Origin: Flavobacterium suaedae
Lineage (GTDB): Bacteria > Bacteroidota > Bacteroidia > Flavobacteriales > Flavobacteriaceae
Reading direction: 5' to 3'
NCBI RefSeq assembly: GCF_014642915.1
Contig: NZ_BMJE01000001.1
Span: 1 to 64,000 of the forward strand
Length of the DNA: 64,000 nt
Position numbers and translations under genes: made by a program. Numbering within the stretch: the first letter of the stretch is position 1; every line of letters begins with the position of its first letter. Below, piece after piece: positions 44,170-51,981 of this stretch. Below the pieces are notes generated by a model. That model saw only the letters and a program-made list of their open reading frames with translations. It was not told the origin of the DNA and did no database searches.

Positions 44170-45327
44170 TTAATTCATTCTTGGTTTAACAAATGCCCCG
44201 CTACAGCGCATCACGGCGTTGGCGCCAAAGCGGTTCTTGATCTTATCCATTGCCTGGTAGAGTGACATCATCTCCTGGGTATCCTCAAAGAGGTTGATCT
44301 GGTAGGAGCCCCGTACCAGCCTGCCGAAACGTACCCCCACAAGGCGCAGGCTCATGCGGCGTTGGTAAAGCTTCTCAAAAGCCTCCAGTACGACCCGGGT
44401 CAAGGTATGGTCGGCCGAGGTATAGGCTAGGGTCACCTGACGGGTTTCGGTATCAAAATTGGAATAACGGATCTTTACCGTCACATTGGAGGTTAGCCAG
44501 CCCTCACTGCGCAGCTGGTAGGCCAGTTTTTCCACCATACCCGATAGTACCGCGCGCAGGAATACCATATCGGTGGTATCCTGATGAAAGGTGTCTTCGG
44601 TGGAAAGGGATTTACGCTCGCGATAGGGTTCGACCGGGGTATTGTCAATACCGTTGGCCTTTTTCCAGAGTTCCAGCCCGTTGAGCCCGATCATTTCCTG
44701 CAGCACCTTTGCCGGCATTTCGGCCAGAGTACCGATACTACGGATACCGATACGGGAGAGCAGGGTAAAGGTGGCATTGCCCACCATGGGAATCTTTCGT
44801 ATGGATAAAGGGTTCAGGAACGGCTGAACCATCGCCTGAGGTATTTCCAGGTTGCCTTTGGGCTTGCCTTCCCCGGTACCGATCTTGGAAACGGTCTTGT
44901 TGACCGACAGGGCAAAACTGATGGGCAGCCCAGTCTCACGGGTGACCAGTGAGGAGAGTTCATGGGTCCATTTGTAGGAACCGTGAAAACGGTCCATACC
45001 GGTAATGTCTAAGTAAAACTCATCGATGGAGGCTTTTTCCATCACGGGCGCCTTTTCCTCGATGATCTGGGAAACAGTATGCGAATATCGTGAGAAAAGT
45101 TCCATATCCCCCTTGACAATACGTGCCTCGGGACAGAGGCGGAGTGCCATCTTTATCGGCATGGCTGAGTGAACGCCAAAGCGGCGGGCCTCATAGGAAC
45201 AGGAAGCCACCACACCACGGTCACCACCGCCCACAATGAGAGGAATTCCTTCTAAATCACTGTTCTGCAGCCTTACACAGGAGACAAAAAAAGTATCGAG
45301 ATCCATATGTACAATCGATCGCATCAT
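44170..45327 (-). CDS. dinB: Y-family DNA polymerase (DinB/Pol IV-like)
   Basis: A 385-residue translesion polymerase. Catalytic residues are visible: HMDLDTFF (Asp9 and Asp11) and ASIDEFYLD (Asp102, Glu103). The little-finger domain follows residue 235. The steric-gate aromatic stands in DTFFVS. The gene is first in the minus-strand operon with dnaE, the exonuclease/GIY-YIG gene and alkB. It is divergent from the S24 regulator, with a 15-bp palindrome in between. It is likely induced by DNA damage and bypasses lesions with low fidelity. A clear beta-clamp-binding peptide at the C-terminus is not evident. Confidence 0.92.
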   Translation of the reverse strand: MMRSIVHMDLDTFFVSCVRLQNSDLEGIPLIVGGGDRGVVASCSYEARRFGVHSAMPIKMALRLCPEARIVKGDMELFSRYSHTVSQIIEEKAPVMEKASIDEFYLDITGMDRFHGSYKWTHELSSLVTRETGLPISFALSVNKTVSKIGTGEGKPKGNLEIPQAMVQPFLNPLSIRKIPMVGNATFTLLSRIGIRSIGTLAEMPAKVLQEMIGLNGLELWKKANGIDNTPVEPYRERKSLSTEDTFHQDTTDMVFLRAVLSGMVEKLAYQLRSEGWLTSNVTVKIRYSNFDTETRQVTLAYTSADHTLTRVVLEAFEKLYQRRMSLRLVGVRFGRLVRGSYQINLFEDTQEMMSLYQAMDKIKNRFGANAVMRCSGAFVKPRMN

Positions 45328-45338
45328 AACTATTCATA

Positions 45339-45353
45339 TTTGTACTGAACAAA
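45339..45353. promoter_or_regulatory. Palindromic operator for the S24 regulator
   Basis: TTTGTACTGAACAAA is an inverted repeat with 5-bp arms (TTTGT / ACAAA). It sits in the dinB-S24 spacer and overlaps the candidate dinB -7 element, where a LexA-like repressor would block transcription. Only one clear copy is seen. Confidence 0.5.
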
Positions 45354-45357
45354 ATTA
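45350..45357 (-). promoter_or_regulatory. Candidate -7 element of the dinB operon
   Basis: Read on the minus strand the sequence is TAATTTTG, a full match to TAnnTTTG. It overlaps the palindrome at 45339-45353 and lies about 23 bp upstream of the dinB start. Confidence 0.45.
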
Positions 45358-45380
45358 GGACAGATATTCCCAAAATGTTT

Positions 45381-45388
45381 TATATTTG
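45381..45388 (+). promoter_or_regulatory. Candidate -7 element of the S24 regulator gene
   Basis: TATATTTG matches TAnnTTTG and lies 27 bp upstream of the start of the regulator gene. The divergent arrangement allows both operons to respond to the same repressor. Confidence 0.45.
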
Positions 45389-45414
45389 TTGCGATAAATA
45401 ATCCCAAAAACACT

Positions 45415-46182
45415 ATGTCTTTATTTTCCGACAACATCAGGCACCTCAGGACGAAAAAAGAGGTTTCCCAGGCGATCGTGGCAGAAAACCTTGCCATAAC
45501 GCGTGACAGGCTTGCCAAATACGAGGAAGGCAAGTCCCAGCCGCCCTTTGAGATACTGATCAAAATCTCACATTATTACCATGTGAGTATTGACCTGCTT
45601 TTGACGGCCGATATTCGAAAAATAGATATGGACGGGCTGATGCAGTTGGAGGACAATCGTATCCTTTTACCCATTACTGTAGACAGGGAAGGGGAGAACA
45701 CTATTGAGGTCATTCCCCATAAGGCCAGGGCCGGTTACCTGAACGGTTACAGCGACCCCGAGTTTATCGAAGGCCTGCAGCAGGTCTCCCTGCCGTTCCT
45801 GACCAACGGTAAGTTCAGGGCCTTTCCCGTATCGGGGGATTCTATGCCACCCCACAGGGACGGGTCTTTTATCGTAGGAAGGTATGTGGAAAACCTGGGA
45901 GAGGTACGGGACGGCAAGACCTATATCCTGCTGACCAAGGAGGACGGTATCGTCTACAAGCGGCTGAACAAAAACGGCAGGAACAGCCTAATGCTGGTAT
46001 CGGACAACAGTTTTTATGCACCCTATGCCATCAAAGCCTCCGATGTATTGGAGATCTGGGAATATGCCTGCAGCATTGCCACCAAGGAGGCAGAACCCGA
46101 GAATCTCGACCCGCAGAGTATCCGTGAGCTGCTTTACGGCATCCGTGAAGAAGTAAAAGCCCTGAAGCATTACAGGCAATAA
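45415..46182 (+). CDS. XRE-S24 LexA-like SOS regulator
   Basis: A 255-residue protein with an N-terminal XRE helix-turn-helix (residues 5-62: KEVSQAIVAENLAITRDRLAKYEEG). The C-terminal S24 peptidase domain has Ser143 in SGDSM and Lys182 in VYKRL. An Ala106-Gly107 pair (KARAGY) lies at the usual place for self-cleavage before the peptidase domain. It is a LexA/CI-type repressor that would cleave itself on RecA activation and release the divergent dinB-dnaE-exonuclease-alkB operon. The HTH is of the CI (XRE) type, not the LexA winged type, so it is a functional analogue. Confidence 0.9.
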   Translation: MSLFSDNIRHLRTKKEVSQAIVAENLAITRDRLAKYEEGKSQPPFEILIKISHYYHVSIDLLLTADIRKIDMDGLMQLEDNRILLPITVDREGENTIEVIPHKARAGYLNGYSDPEFIEGLQQVSLPFLTNGKFRAFPVSGDSMPPHRDGSFIVGRYVENLGEVRDGKTYILLTKEDGIVYKRLNKNGRNSLMLVSDNSFYAPYAIKASDVLEIWEYACSIATKEAEPENLDPQSIRELLYGIREEVKALKHYRQ

Positions 46183-46211
46183 TCAAACTGTTATCCAAAT
46201 TAGCATACCCC

Positions 46212-46469
46212 ATGAACACGACCATCTGCCTGAGGATAAGGAAAGAACTTGACCCTGCCACCGAAAAGATAATCATCCGGCTGAAGGGTAGCCTGATTGC
46301 CCGCAACTTTACCGATATCATCTATTTTGATGATGATGATGATGAGCAGGAGTATTATATACATCATTTTACCGTGGAGACCGCACGTAAAAAAGAAGCA
46401 GCCGACTATATAGCCGGCTGTATTCAGGAAGGGAATCTTTCTGATATTGTCATGTTGGTAGAAAATTAA
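46212..46469 (+). CDS. Hypothetical acidic 85-residue protein
   Basis: A small acidic protein with an Asp run (DDDDDEQE) between a strand/helix N-terminal part (TTICLRIRKELDPATEKIIIRLKG) and a helical C-terminal part (ARKKEAADYIAGCIQEG). It starts 29 bp after the S24 regulator on the same strand and is probably co-transcribed, so it may be part of the damage response. No family is recognised; anti-regulator or partner roles are possible but not supported. Confidence 0.6.
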   Translation: MNTTICLRIRKELDPATEKIIIRLKGSLIARNFTDIIYFDDDDDEQEYYIHHFTVETARKKEAADYIAGCIQEGNLSDIVMLVEN

Positions 46470-46505
46470 AGTACACTCTAAAGAATAAATCGACTAATCC
46501 TATTT

Positions 46506-47165
46506 TCAGTCCAAATCACCGACCGCCTGCTCCAGGTCTTCCTTGATGAGTTCCCAGTAATAACCTTTCAGGCTTACCGGGTCAAAATCATCATCGGCCA
46601 AGGAAAAATCTGTAAAATTAGCTACAATACGTTCCCTCTCGTGTGTGTAGGGATAACGTTTTTCATGGAGCGCTATCATTTGGGAAACCGGATACGAACT
46701 TAAAAGCTCGTGCAGGTCCCAGAAGTCCTTTTTCCTGCCGCCGCGCTGTACAATGTCCATTTTCATGGCAATGATTTCTTCGGGTGTGGCCATACGTAAA
46801 TCCTCTATCTCAAGGGGTGGTGTGATAAAGGGATCGGTATAGTACAGGTCCAGCTTCACAGCATTCTCTTTATCCCTACCGATAAGATAGGATTTTCCCA
46901 TACCGATGGCCGTACCGAAGCCTTTGTCCAGATAGGGAAAGGTGGCTTCCAAAAAAGATTCTATCGCCCGAAAATCAACCGAACCGTAGTCCGCATCGGT
47001 GAAAAGGTCGATGTCCACCGATATGCGGTGCCCCAGTTGCAGGCTGAGCGCGGTACCGCCCACCAGGCGGAACTCCTTTAGTGCATCGGACTGCATCAGC
47101 AGGAGCAGTGCCTCACGCAATGATTCGCTTACTGTATTCCAGTGTATCATACGGCCTTGTTCCAT
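46506..47165 (-). CDS. AbiEii/AbiGii-family nucleotidyltransferase toxin
   Basis: A 219-residue AbiEii-type toxin: GGTALSLQLGHRISVDIDLFT carries the GG/GTA loop and the SxDxD metal site of polymerase-beta-fold nucleotidyltransferases; MATPEEIIAMKMDIVQRGGRKKDFWDLHEL is the typical second half. Enzymes of this family transfer nucleotides to RNA (tRNA in known cases) and block growth. It overlaps the upstream HTH gene by 19 bp, the normal toxin-antitoxin coupling. The pair may act in abortive infection or in maintaining the element. Confidence 0.88.
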   Translation of the reverse strand: MEQGRMIHWNTVSESLREALLLLMQSDALKEFRLVGGTALSLQLGHRISVDIDLFTDADYGSVDFRAIESFLEATFPYLDKGFGTAIGMGKSYLIGRDKENAVKLDLYYTDPFITPPLEIEDLRMATPEEIIAMKMDIVQRGGRKKDFWDLHELLSSYPVSQMIALHEKRYPYTHERERIVANFTDFSLADDDFDPVSLKGYYWELIKEDLEQAVGDLD

Positions 47166-47644
47166 TGAACTGCGCCGGCAGCGTTATTGTTATCCCTGAG
47201 TACCTGCCTTGTTTTCTCCGCTCCGTAAAAGCGCAGGATTTCTTTTTTCTCGGTAAAGTTTCCCCTTTCGAATACGCGCAGGATTACCGCACGCGCCTGT
47301 CTTGTCCAGTCGATAGTCTCACTGTCGGTATCCCAAAAAAGGCTTTTACGAAGCAGTTGCATATTAGGCCTGTTTTCCTGTAGCAGTTTTCTTTTTTCTT
47401 TTTCAATCTCATAGTACGTCTGCAACAGTGCCAGGGTACCTTCCTCTATATTTAGTTCATGGTCAATCCTGAGTGCGGCAGGCAGCGGCAGGCTTCTTTT
47501 GCCCTTGATGATCTGGTTAAACGATTGTCGGGCCAGCCCTACCGATAAGGCAAACGGACGTTGGGCGAGGTTTCTATTTCTGAGTTCCCGCTCCAGTATA
47601 ATGCCCGGATGGATGCCCCGGTATTTTTCAAATCGCTTTTCCAT
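47147..47644 (-). CDS. HTH-DUF6922 antitoxin of the AbiEii toxin
   Basis: The start is placed at the ATG at 47644 (MEKRFEKYRGIHPG), giving 165 residues. A longer form from 47710 would put the 8-bp palindrome inside the gene. Residues 8-70 are a HigA/XRE-like helix-turn-helix (LARQSFNQIIKGKRSLPLPAALRID). The C-terminal half (LFWDTDSETIDWTRQARAVILRVFERG) matches the DUF6922 type. This differs from the classical AbiEi antitoxin with its winged helix. It should neutralise or repress its toxin partner. A perfect palindrome overlaps its promoter, which fits autoregulation. Confidence 0.78.
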   Translation of the reverse strand: MEKRFEKYRGIHPGIILERELRNRNLAQRPFALSVGLARQSFNQIIKGKRSLPLPAALRIDHELNIEEGTLALLQTYYEIEKEKRKLLQENRPNMQLLRKSLFWDTDSETIDWTRQARAVILRVFERGNFTEKKEILRFYGAEKTRQVLRDNNNAAGAVQWNKAV

Positions 47645-47652
47645 ATCACAAA

Positions 47653-47672
47653 TGTAAGCATTTTTGCTTACA
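47653..47672. promoter_or_regulatory. Palindromic operator of the toxin-antitoxin pair
   Basis: TGTAAGCA and TGCTTACA are perfect 8-bp arms around a 4-nt T spacer. The sequence TACATTTG (matching TAnnTTTG on the minus strand) overlaps the right half, and the antitoxin start codon follows within 10 bp. A repressor here would block its own promoter. Confidence 0.6.
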
Positions 47673-47749
47673 AATACAATTTGTTTCGATGTTAAGCTTT
47701 TTACGTTCATTGCTATAAAAAAAATAGATTAATAATACACATACATAAA

Positions 47750-49732
47750 TTATTTACGGATCACCAGGTAGTACAGGGCAGGGTCGGCCAATAGGCGTTC
47801 CATTTCCGACTGGATGATGTCCTGCACATCCTGTTTTACCTGCATATAGTTCCGCTGTACCATCAGCGGGTCGATCTTGCGTACCGGTTTGATTTCCTCA
47901 TAACCCGCTTCCTCTTTTTTGATCGCTTCATGGTCGTTGAGTATCTCACAATGAAAAGCCTTGAGTTCAATCTTATTCAGGGGATTATCGGCTACAATCC
48001 CCACAAACTCCCCGGAGCTCAGCGCGGCAATCTTCGAAGGTGGTATGGCGGCTTCCAGCTGTTTGGATCGGCTGATGGAGGTATCGTTGCTGTTGATGGA
48101 CAGGCTCTCGCGGTCCTGCATGATCTTGCCAAAACGCTCGGAGAGCTGCTTGGCGGTATCCCCGGTGACCTGCCCGGAGATGATGTTTCCTGTGATGTTC
48201 ATGATTACATCCGCCTGCTCGCGCCCGTAGTCCTTACGGAGTTGGCTGAAATCCTGTATGCCGAGGCAGGTCGCCACCTTGTTGCTCCGCGCGGTGGCAA
48301 TCAGGCTGTCCATATTATTGAGGTAGATGGTGGGGAACTCATCGAATACCAAACTGCTTTTGAGTTTGCCCTTTTTATTGACCTGTTTTACCAGACGTGT
48401 TACGTACAGGGAAAGTACTGCCCCATAAATCTGTATTTTCTGCGGGTTGTTGCCCATACAGACAATCTTAGGGTCGTCGGGATTGTTGATGTCCAACAGA
48501 AAATCATTGCCAGAAAGTACATAATACAGCTGTGGCGAAGACAACCTTGCCAGGGCAATCTTAGCCGATGCAATCTGCCCCTCCAGCTGCTCCATAACAT
48601 CATTTAAGTAGGCGTTCACAAAGGGATTGATCAGCACCTCAATTTCCTTTTCGGTACGCAGCAGGGTAAAAAGGCTGTCGTAGTCCACCTGCATCAGTTC
48701 GATGACATGGGGCAGGGTACAGAACTGCCCGTCTTTATATTTACGCAGATACCAGATAACAGCGGTAAGAAAATTAATGGGTGACTCCACAAAAAAATCA
48801 CCCTGCTTTTTGATCCATTCCCGGTTCAAGCCCATCAGGATGGTACGCGCCGATTCCGCCGCATCGGTAATATCGGTCATGGAGGAGGGTTCCAGTGGAT
48901 TACAGCGATGGGAGCGGCTCAGGTCATCGAAATTGATCACATAGAAATTGGCAGGAACCGTGTATTTGTTCCTGTTCCTGAGCCAGGCATTATAGGCGAT
49001 GCGCGAGAGGTCGTCGAATTTGAAATCATACACGAACATGGTGAAACCCTTGGCAATGTGCTGGGTAATGACATGGCGGATGACAAAATAGGATTTGCCC
49101 GAGCCAGGTGTCCCGAGTACCATCAGTGCCCGGAAGGGGTTGATGATGTTGATCCAGCTTTCGCGTACCTTGTCCTTGAGGCGGTAGCGGGAGGGAAGGT
49201 TAACCGAATATTCGTTCTCCAGCAGCCGCTCTTCCTGGGGGAAGGTCTCGTTCAGGGCGTTGAAGATGTCCCTGCCATCCAGCCTGCGGGTGATAATGCG
49301 CGAGAGCCGCATGCCCCCCGATAACACCAGCAGAAAACCAAGGGTACAGACCACCATATACAGCAAAGACTTAGCAACGATTCCCAAACTCAAAACCATC
49401 ACTATCACAGCACCAAAATAAACTCCCAATCCGATACCGATACGCCAGAGCGCCTCCTTTGCTTTCAGCTTCTCGTCCTTTCGGCCTTTCGCCCCCAGAA
49501 GGGATATGCATAAAAAGCCCAGGGCAATCAGTTTGGGTTTGTGAAACCATCCGTACAATCCTGTAGCACGGATATTGCCCAGTATCCGGTCGGTGAATTC
49601 ACTATGCAGCCCGAAGTGGCTGAAAAAGCCATAACACTCGTAATAGAAATGCAAAAAAAGCAGTACCAGGCTGATCAGCCGGGTCATGTCCAAAATCTTG
49701 CGCAATGCCTGTTCATTCTCTCCTGTATTCAT
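47750..49732 (-). CDS. mobC: TraG/VirD4-type coupling protein (MobC of Bacteroidota elements)
   Basis: A 660-residue type IV coupling protein with about four membrane segments in the first 155 residues (LISLVLLFLHFYYECY onwards). A RecA/HerA-like ATPase follows, with Walker A TPGSGKSY near residue 210 and Walker B SSLVFDEFPTIYL. The TraG/TraD C-terminal segment is also present (LGIQDFSQLRKDYG, ITGNIISGQVTG). It should bring the MobA/MobB-bound DNA to the mating pore. The order mobA-mobB-mobC, with only 14 bp to mobB, is typical of Bacteroidota conjugative and mobilizable elements. The pore genes (tra) are not in this window. Confidence 0.92.
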   Translation of the reverse strand: MNTGENEQALRKILDMTRLISLVLLFLHFYYECYGFFSHFGLHSEFTDRILGNIRATGLYGWFHKPKLIALGFLCISLLGAKGRKDEKLKAKEALWRIGIGLGVYFGAVIVMVLSLGIVAKSLLYMVVCTLGFLLVLSGGMRLSRIITRRLDGRDIFNALNETFPQEERLLENEYSVNLPSRYRLKDKVRESWINIINPFRALMVLGTPGSGKSYFVIRHVITQHIAKGFTMFVYDFKFDDLSRIAYNAWLRNRNKYTVPANFYVINFDDLSRSHRCNPLEPSSMTDITDAAESARTILMGLNREWIKKQGDFFVESPINFLTAVIWYLRKYKDGQFCTLPHVIELMQVDYDSLFTLLRTEKEIEVLINPFVNAYLNDVMEQLEGQIASAKIALARLSSPQLYYVLSGNDFLLDINNPDDPKIVCMGNNPQKIQIYGAVLSLYVTRLVKQVNKKGKLKSSLVFDEFPTIYLNNMDSLIATARSNKVATCLGIQDFSQLRKDYGREQADVIMNITGNIISGQVTGDTAKQLSERFGKIMQDRESLSINSNDTSISRSKQLEAAIPPSKIAALSSGEFVGIVADNPLNKIELKAFHCEILNDHEAIKKEEAGYEEIKPVRKIDPLMVQRNYMQVKQDVQDIIQSEMERLLADPALYYLVIRK

Positions 49733-49746
49733 AGCGTCAGTTTTTA

Positions 49747-51027
49747 CTATAAAGGCCCGCGCCTTTTTCGTTTTTTCCTTTTTCGGGTATAATGTTTCGA
49801 CACGTATTCCGGTGCACGTTCCACATCCACCAGCTTGTCCAAAAGCCCGGAAATCTCACGGATAATCCCTGAGGCAGAACCGTCCGGGTCACGGAGGGAG
49901 AGATCGTCTGCAATTTTATTCAACCTTTGGTCCTTTAATCCCGTCGACGAGAGCCCGGTTTCATCCGAAGTACCACTTAATGGAAAACGTTCCTGCATAC
50001 CCTTGGCACTGTAGGGTTTTCCCAGGCTGCTGCCATTGCAGACCGTACCCGTCTTATGTTCCACATAGGTTAGCCCGTAGATAAAACCCTCACTGTTCCG
50101 TCTAGTGACAAGAGTAATGCCCTCTCGGGCCAATGCCTGCTCCACATCCGCGAGACCGGCACCTTTTTTTGTGGCCTCCAAGCGGTCAATGACGTTCTTA
50201 ATGTGGAGTGTCTGTCCTTTGCCCGTTATCTTGTTCCGGGCAAATTTGCCTTCCAGTCGCTGCAGTGTAGGCCTACTATAAAACAGGCTTGCCTTAACGG
50301 GTACCCCGACGGGTTGGCCCGTATCGTCCAGGATGCGGTACTGAAGCCCTTTGTGCTGCTCCATTCGCGAGCCCTCACTGCCACGCTCCGCCCGCACGTT
50401 ATAGATGCCCAGTACGGCATTCAACTCGTGCAGGCTGGTATATTTGTAGCGGTCCAGTACCGCCTCCAGTACGTTCTGGATGGCTGCGCGTGTTTCCGTT
50501 TTGCCATAACTAACAGGGCGGAGTATTTTCTCAGGGAGCGTTTTTTTGTTTTTACGGTCCTCTGCGCGAACCAGCCCAAAATGCTCTTCCAGTTTTTTGC
50601 GTGCCGGTTCGGACTTCCGAATTCCCAAATGATGCAGGTCTATCCTGCTGCCATCTGCCCGGATGTTTGTGGTGACCAGGTGCAGGTGCGGATGCCCCGC
50701 ATCGTGGTGGCGGTACATCAGGTAGGGCTGCTCCCCAAAGCCCAGTTCCTTCATATAGGCATGTGCAATTTGTGCCATCTTTTTATCGCTCAATCCCTTT
50801 TCCGAGGTATCAAAATTCAGGGAGATGTGCAGGCTGTTCCGTTTGGTATTGGTGTTGAGTTCCATGCGCCTTGTAAAATAATTCAACCGCGCGGTAAAGG
50901 ATAAATCAGCCGCTTCCCCTGGAAAGTTGTTGCCGCCAAGACAGACCGCCTTTTGCCGCTCTACCTTATTCTCATTATAGTTCAGGATACGGTTAATGGA
51001 ACTGCTGACCTTAATCACCGCAACCAT
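49747..51027 (-). CDS. mobB: Relaxase (MobB)
   Basis: A 426-residue relaxase of the MOBP/Bacteroidota type. The His triad HPHLHLVTTN follows the RHHDAG segment, and the N-terminal MVAVIKVSSSINRILNYNENK with a following NLHISLNFD-like strand is typical of this group. A basic C-terminus (KHYTRKRKKRKRRGPL) could bind DNA. It nicks oriT and stays bound to the 5' end during transfer. Its start lies inside the ancestral end of mobA (ATG overlapping the codons before the original TGA), so translation was coupled to mobA before the amber mutation. Confidence 0.9.
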   Translation of the reverse strand: MVAVIKVSSSINRILNYNENKVERQKAVCLGGNNFPGEAADLSFTARLNYFTRRMELNTNTKRNSLHISLNFDTSEKGLSDKKMAQIAHAYMKELGFGEQPYLMYRHHDAGHPHLHLVTTNIRADGSRIDLHHLGIRKSEPARKKLEEHFGLVRAEDRKNKKTLPEKILRPVSYGKTETRAAIQNVLEAVLDRYKYTSLHELNAVLGIYNVRAERGSEGSRMEQHKGLQYRILDDTGQPVGVPVKASLFYSRPTLQRLEGKFARNKITGKGQTLHIKNVIDRLEATKKGAGLADVEQALAREGITLVTRRNSEGFIYGLTYVEHKTGTVCNGSSLGKPYSAKGMQERFPLSGTSDETGLSSTGLKDQRLNKIADDLSLRDPDGSASGIIREISGLLDKLVDVERAPEYVSKHYTRKRKKRKRRGPL

Positions 51028-51080
51028 CGTTCGGCCATGGTATTGAGCAGCGCCTTTACCTCGGCAATCTTAGACAGTAG

Positions 51081-51416
51081 CTATTGCGATTCGGAAGCGT
51101 ATCGTGCCGTCCAGCCCACCACTTCACCTTCCCGCAGGGTATGCAGCCGTTTTACCGTCTGGTTAAGATTGTTACCAATGCTGTTAAGTTCACGGTTTAA
51201 AACAACGATCTGTTCTACTATTTCATCCTGAGAAATATTACGAAAGGTTGCCACTATTGGATGGTCAAAAATTATCGAACGTATATATATGCTGAGATTG
51301 CGGCAGGTTGAGTTCATCTTCCTTTTCACAATTATATTATACTCATCAGGAGATAATCTAATATGTATCCATTTTACGCGGTTGTTGCTATCTTTTTTGT
51401 GTATGGTCCTCTTCAT
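51081..51416 (-). CDS. mobA: Relaxosome protein MobA, truncated by an in-frame TAG
   Basis: The ATG at 51416 is preferred over a TTG at 51434. The product is 111 residues: a ribbon-helix-helix-like N-terminal part (VKWIHIRLSPDEYNIIV) and the helical tail IGNNLNQTVKRLH typical of MobA/MobC relaxosome proteins. A TAG at 51081-51083 ends the frame, but the same frame continues for 21 more conserved-looking codons (LLSKIAEVKALLNTMAERWLR) to a TGA at 51015-51017, which overlaps the mobB start in the usual way. The amber codon is therefore a mutation of an intact gene, probably CAG to TAG. It may reduce relaxosome assembly and mobB coupling. Confidence 0.82.
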   Translation of the reverse strand: MKRTIHKKDSNNRVKWIHIRLSPDEYNIIVKRKMNSTCRNLSIYIRSIIFDHPIVATFRNISQDEIVEQIVVLNRELNSIGNNLNQTVKRLHTLREGEVVGWTARYASESQ

Positions 51417-51535
51417 AATCTTGACTGTAATCAAATCGAAATTAAAAAGTAATTAATTTGAAAGCAATCAAGCGTAAAATTTACCTAGCAAGAATACCTG
51501 ACATTTATCAGTTTGAATTTAAATAGATTTGGGTT

Positions 51536-51931
51536 TTAATCTTTATTGAAAGGAAAAAAAACAGCTTCTTTATAGCCTATCTGATCTTCTATAAATTTTA
51601 GCCCTTCCTTTGACAGTTGGCCGACTTTAGTGAAGGGTTGCCAATCATTCTTTTTATGATATAGATATGCAGAGATGAAGCTTGCTTTAAATTGTACCTG
51701 CCATTCAAATCCATCATTATTAAATTTTTCAAAATGGCTTTCCTCCAATGCAATATTTCCAAATTTGGCTGAGCTTGTTAACATTGCGCCCAAAAATTGC
51801 ATTTTTGATTGAGGGTCCGGTGAGAGATATATCATAAAATGAGCAGGTATGCCGCGAACATTACGATTATTTTTTCCATGGAGGATATCCCCTGCATTGG
51901 CTTGGTTGTTAGGATCAGTCATAATTGCCAT
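51536..51931 (-). CDS. Hypothetical 131-residue protein with the methyltransferase cluster
   Basis: A soluble 131-residue protein with an N-terminal polar stretch and a compact domain (FMIYLSPDPQSKMQFLGAML, FQVQFKASFISAYLYHKK-like). No known motif is visible. It starts 51 bp after the 1084-residue methylase gene on the same strand and has the AT-rich composition of that cluster, so it probably belongs to the same transcription unit. It may be an accessory or inhibitor subunit. I do not recognise the family. Confidence 0.6.
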   Translation of the reverse strand: MAIMTDPNNQANAGDILHGKNNRNVRGIPAHFMIYLSPDPQSKMQFLGAMLTSSAKFGNIALEESHFEKFNNDGFEWQVQFKASFISAYLYHKKNDWQPFTKVGQLSKEGLKFIEDQIGYKEAVFFPFNKD

Positions 51932-51981
51932 TATATTATTATTCTACTCATAGTCGTACTGAAATTATCATTAAATATAGA

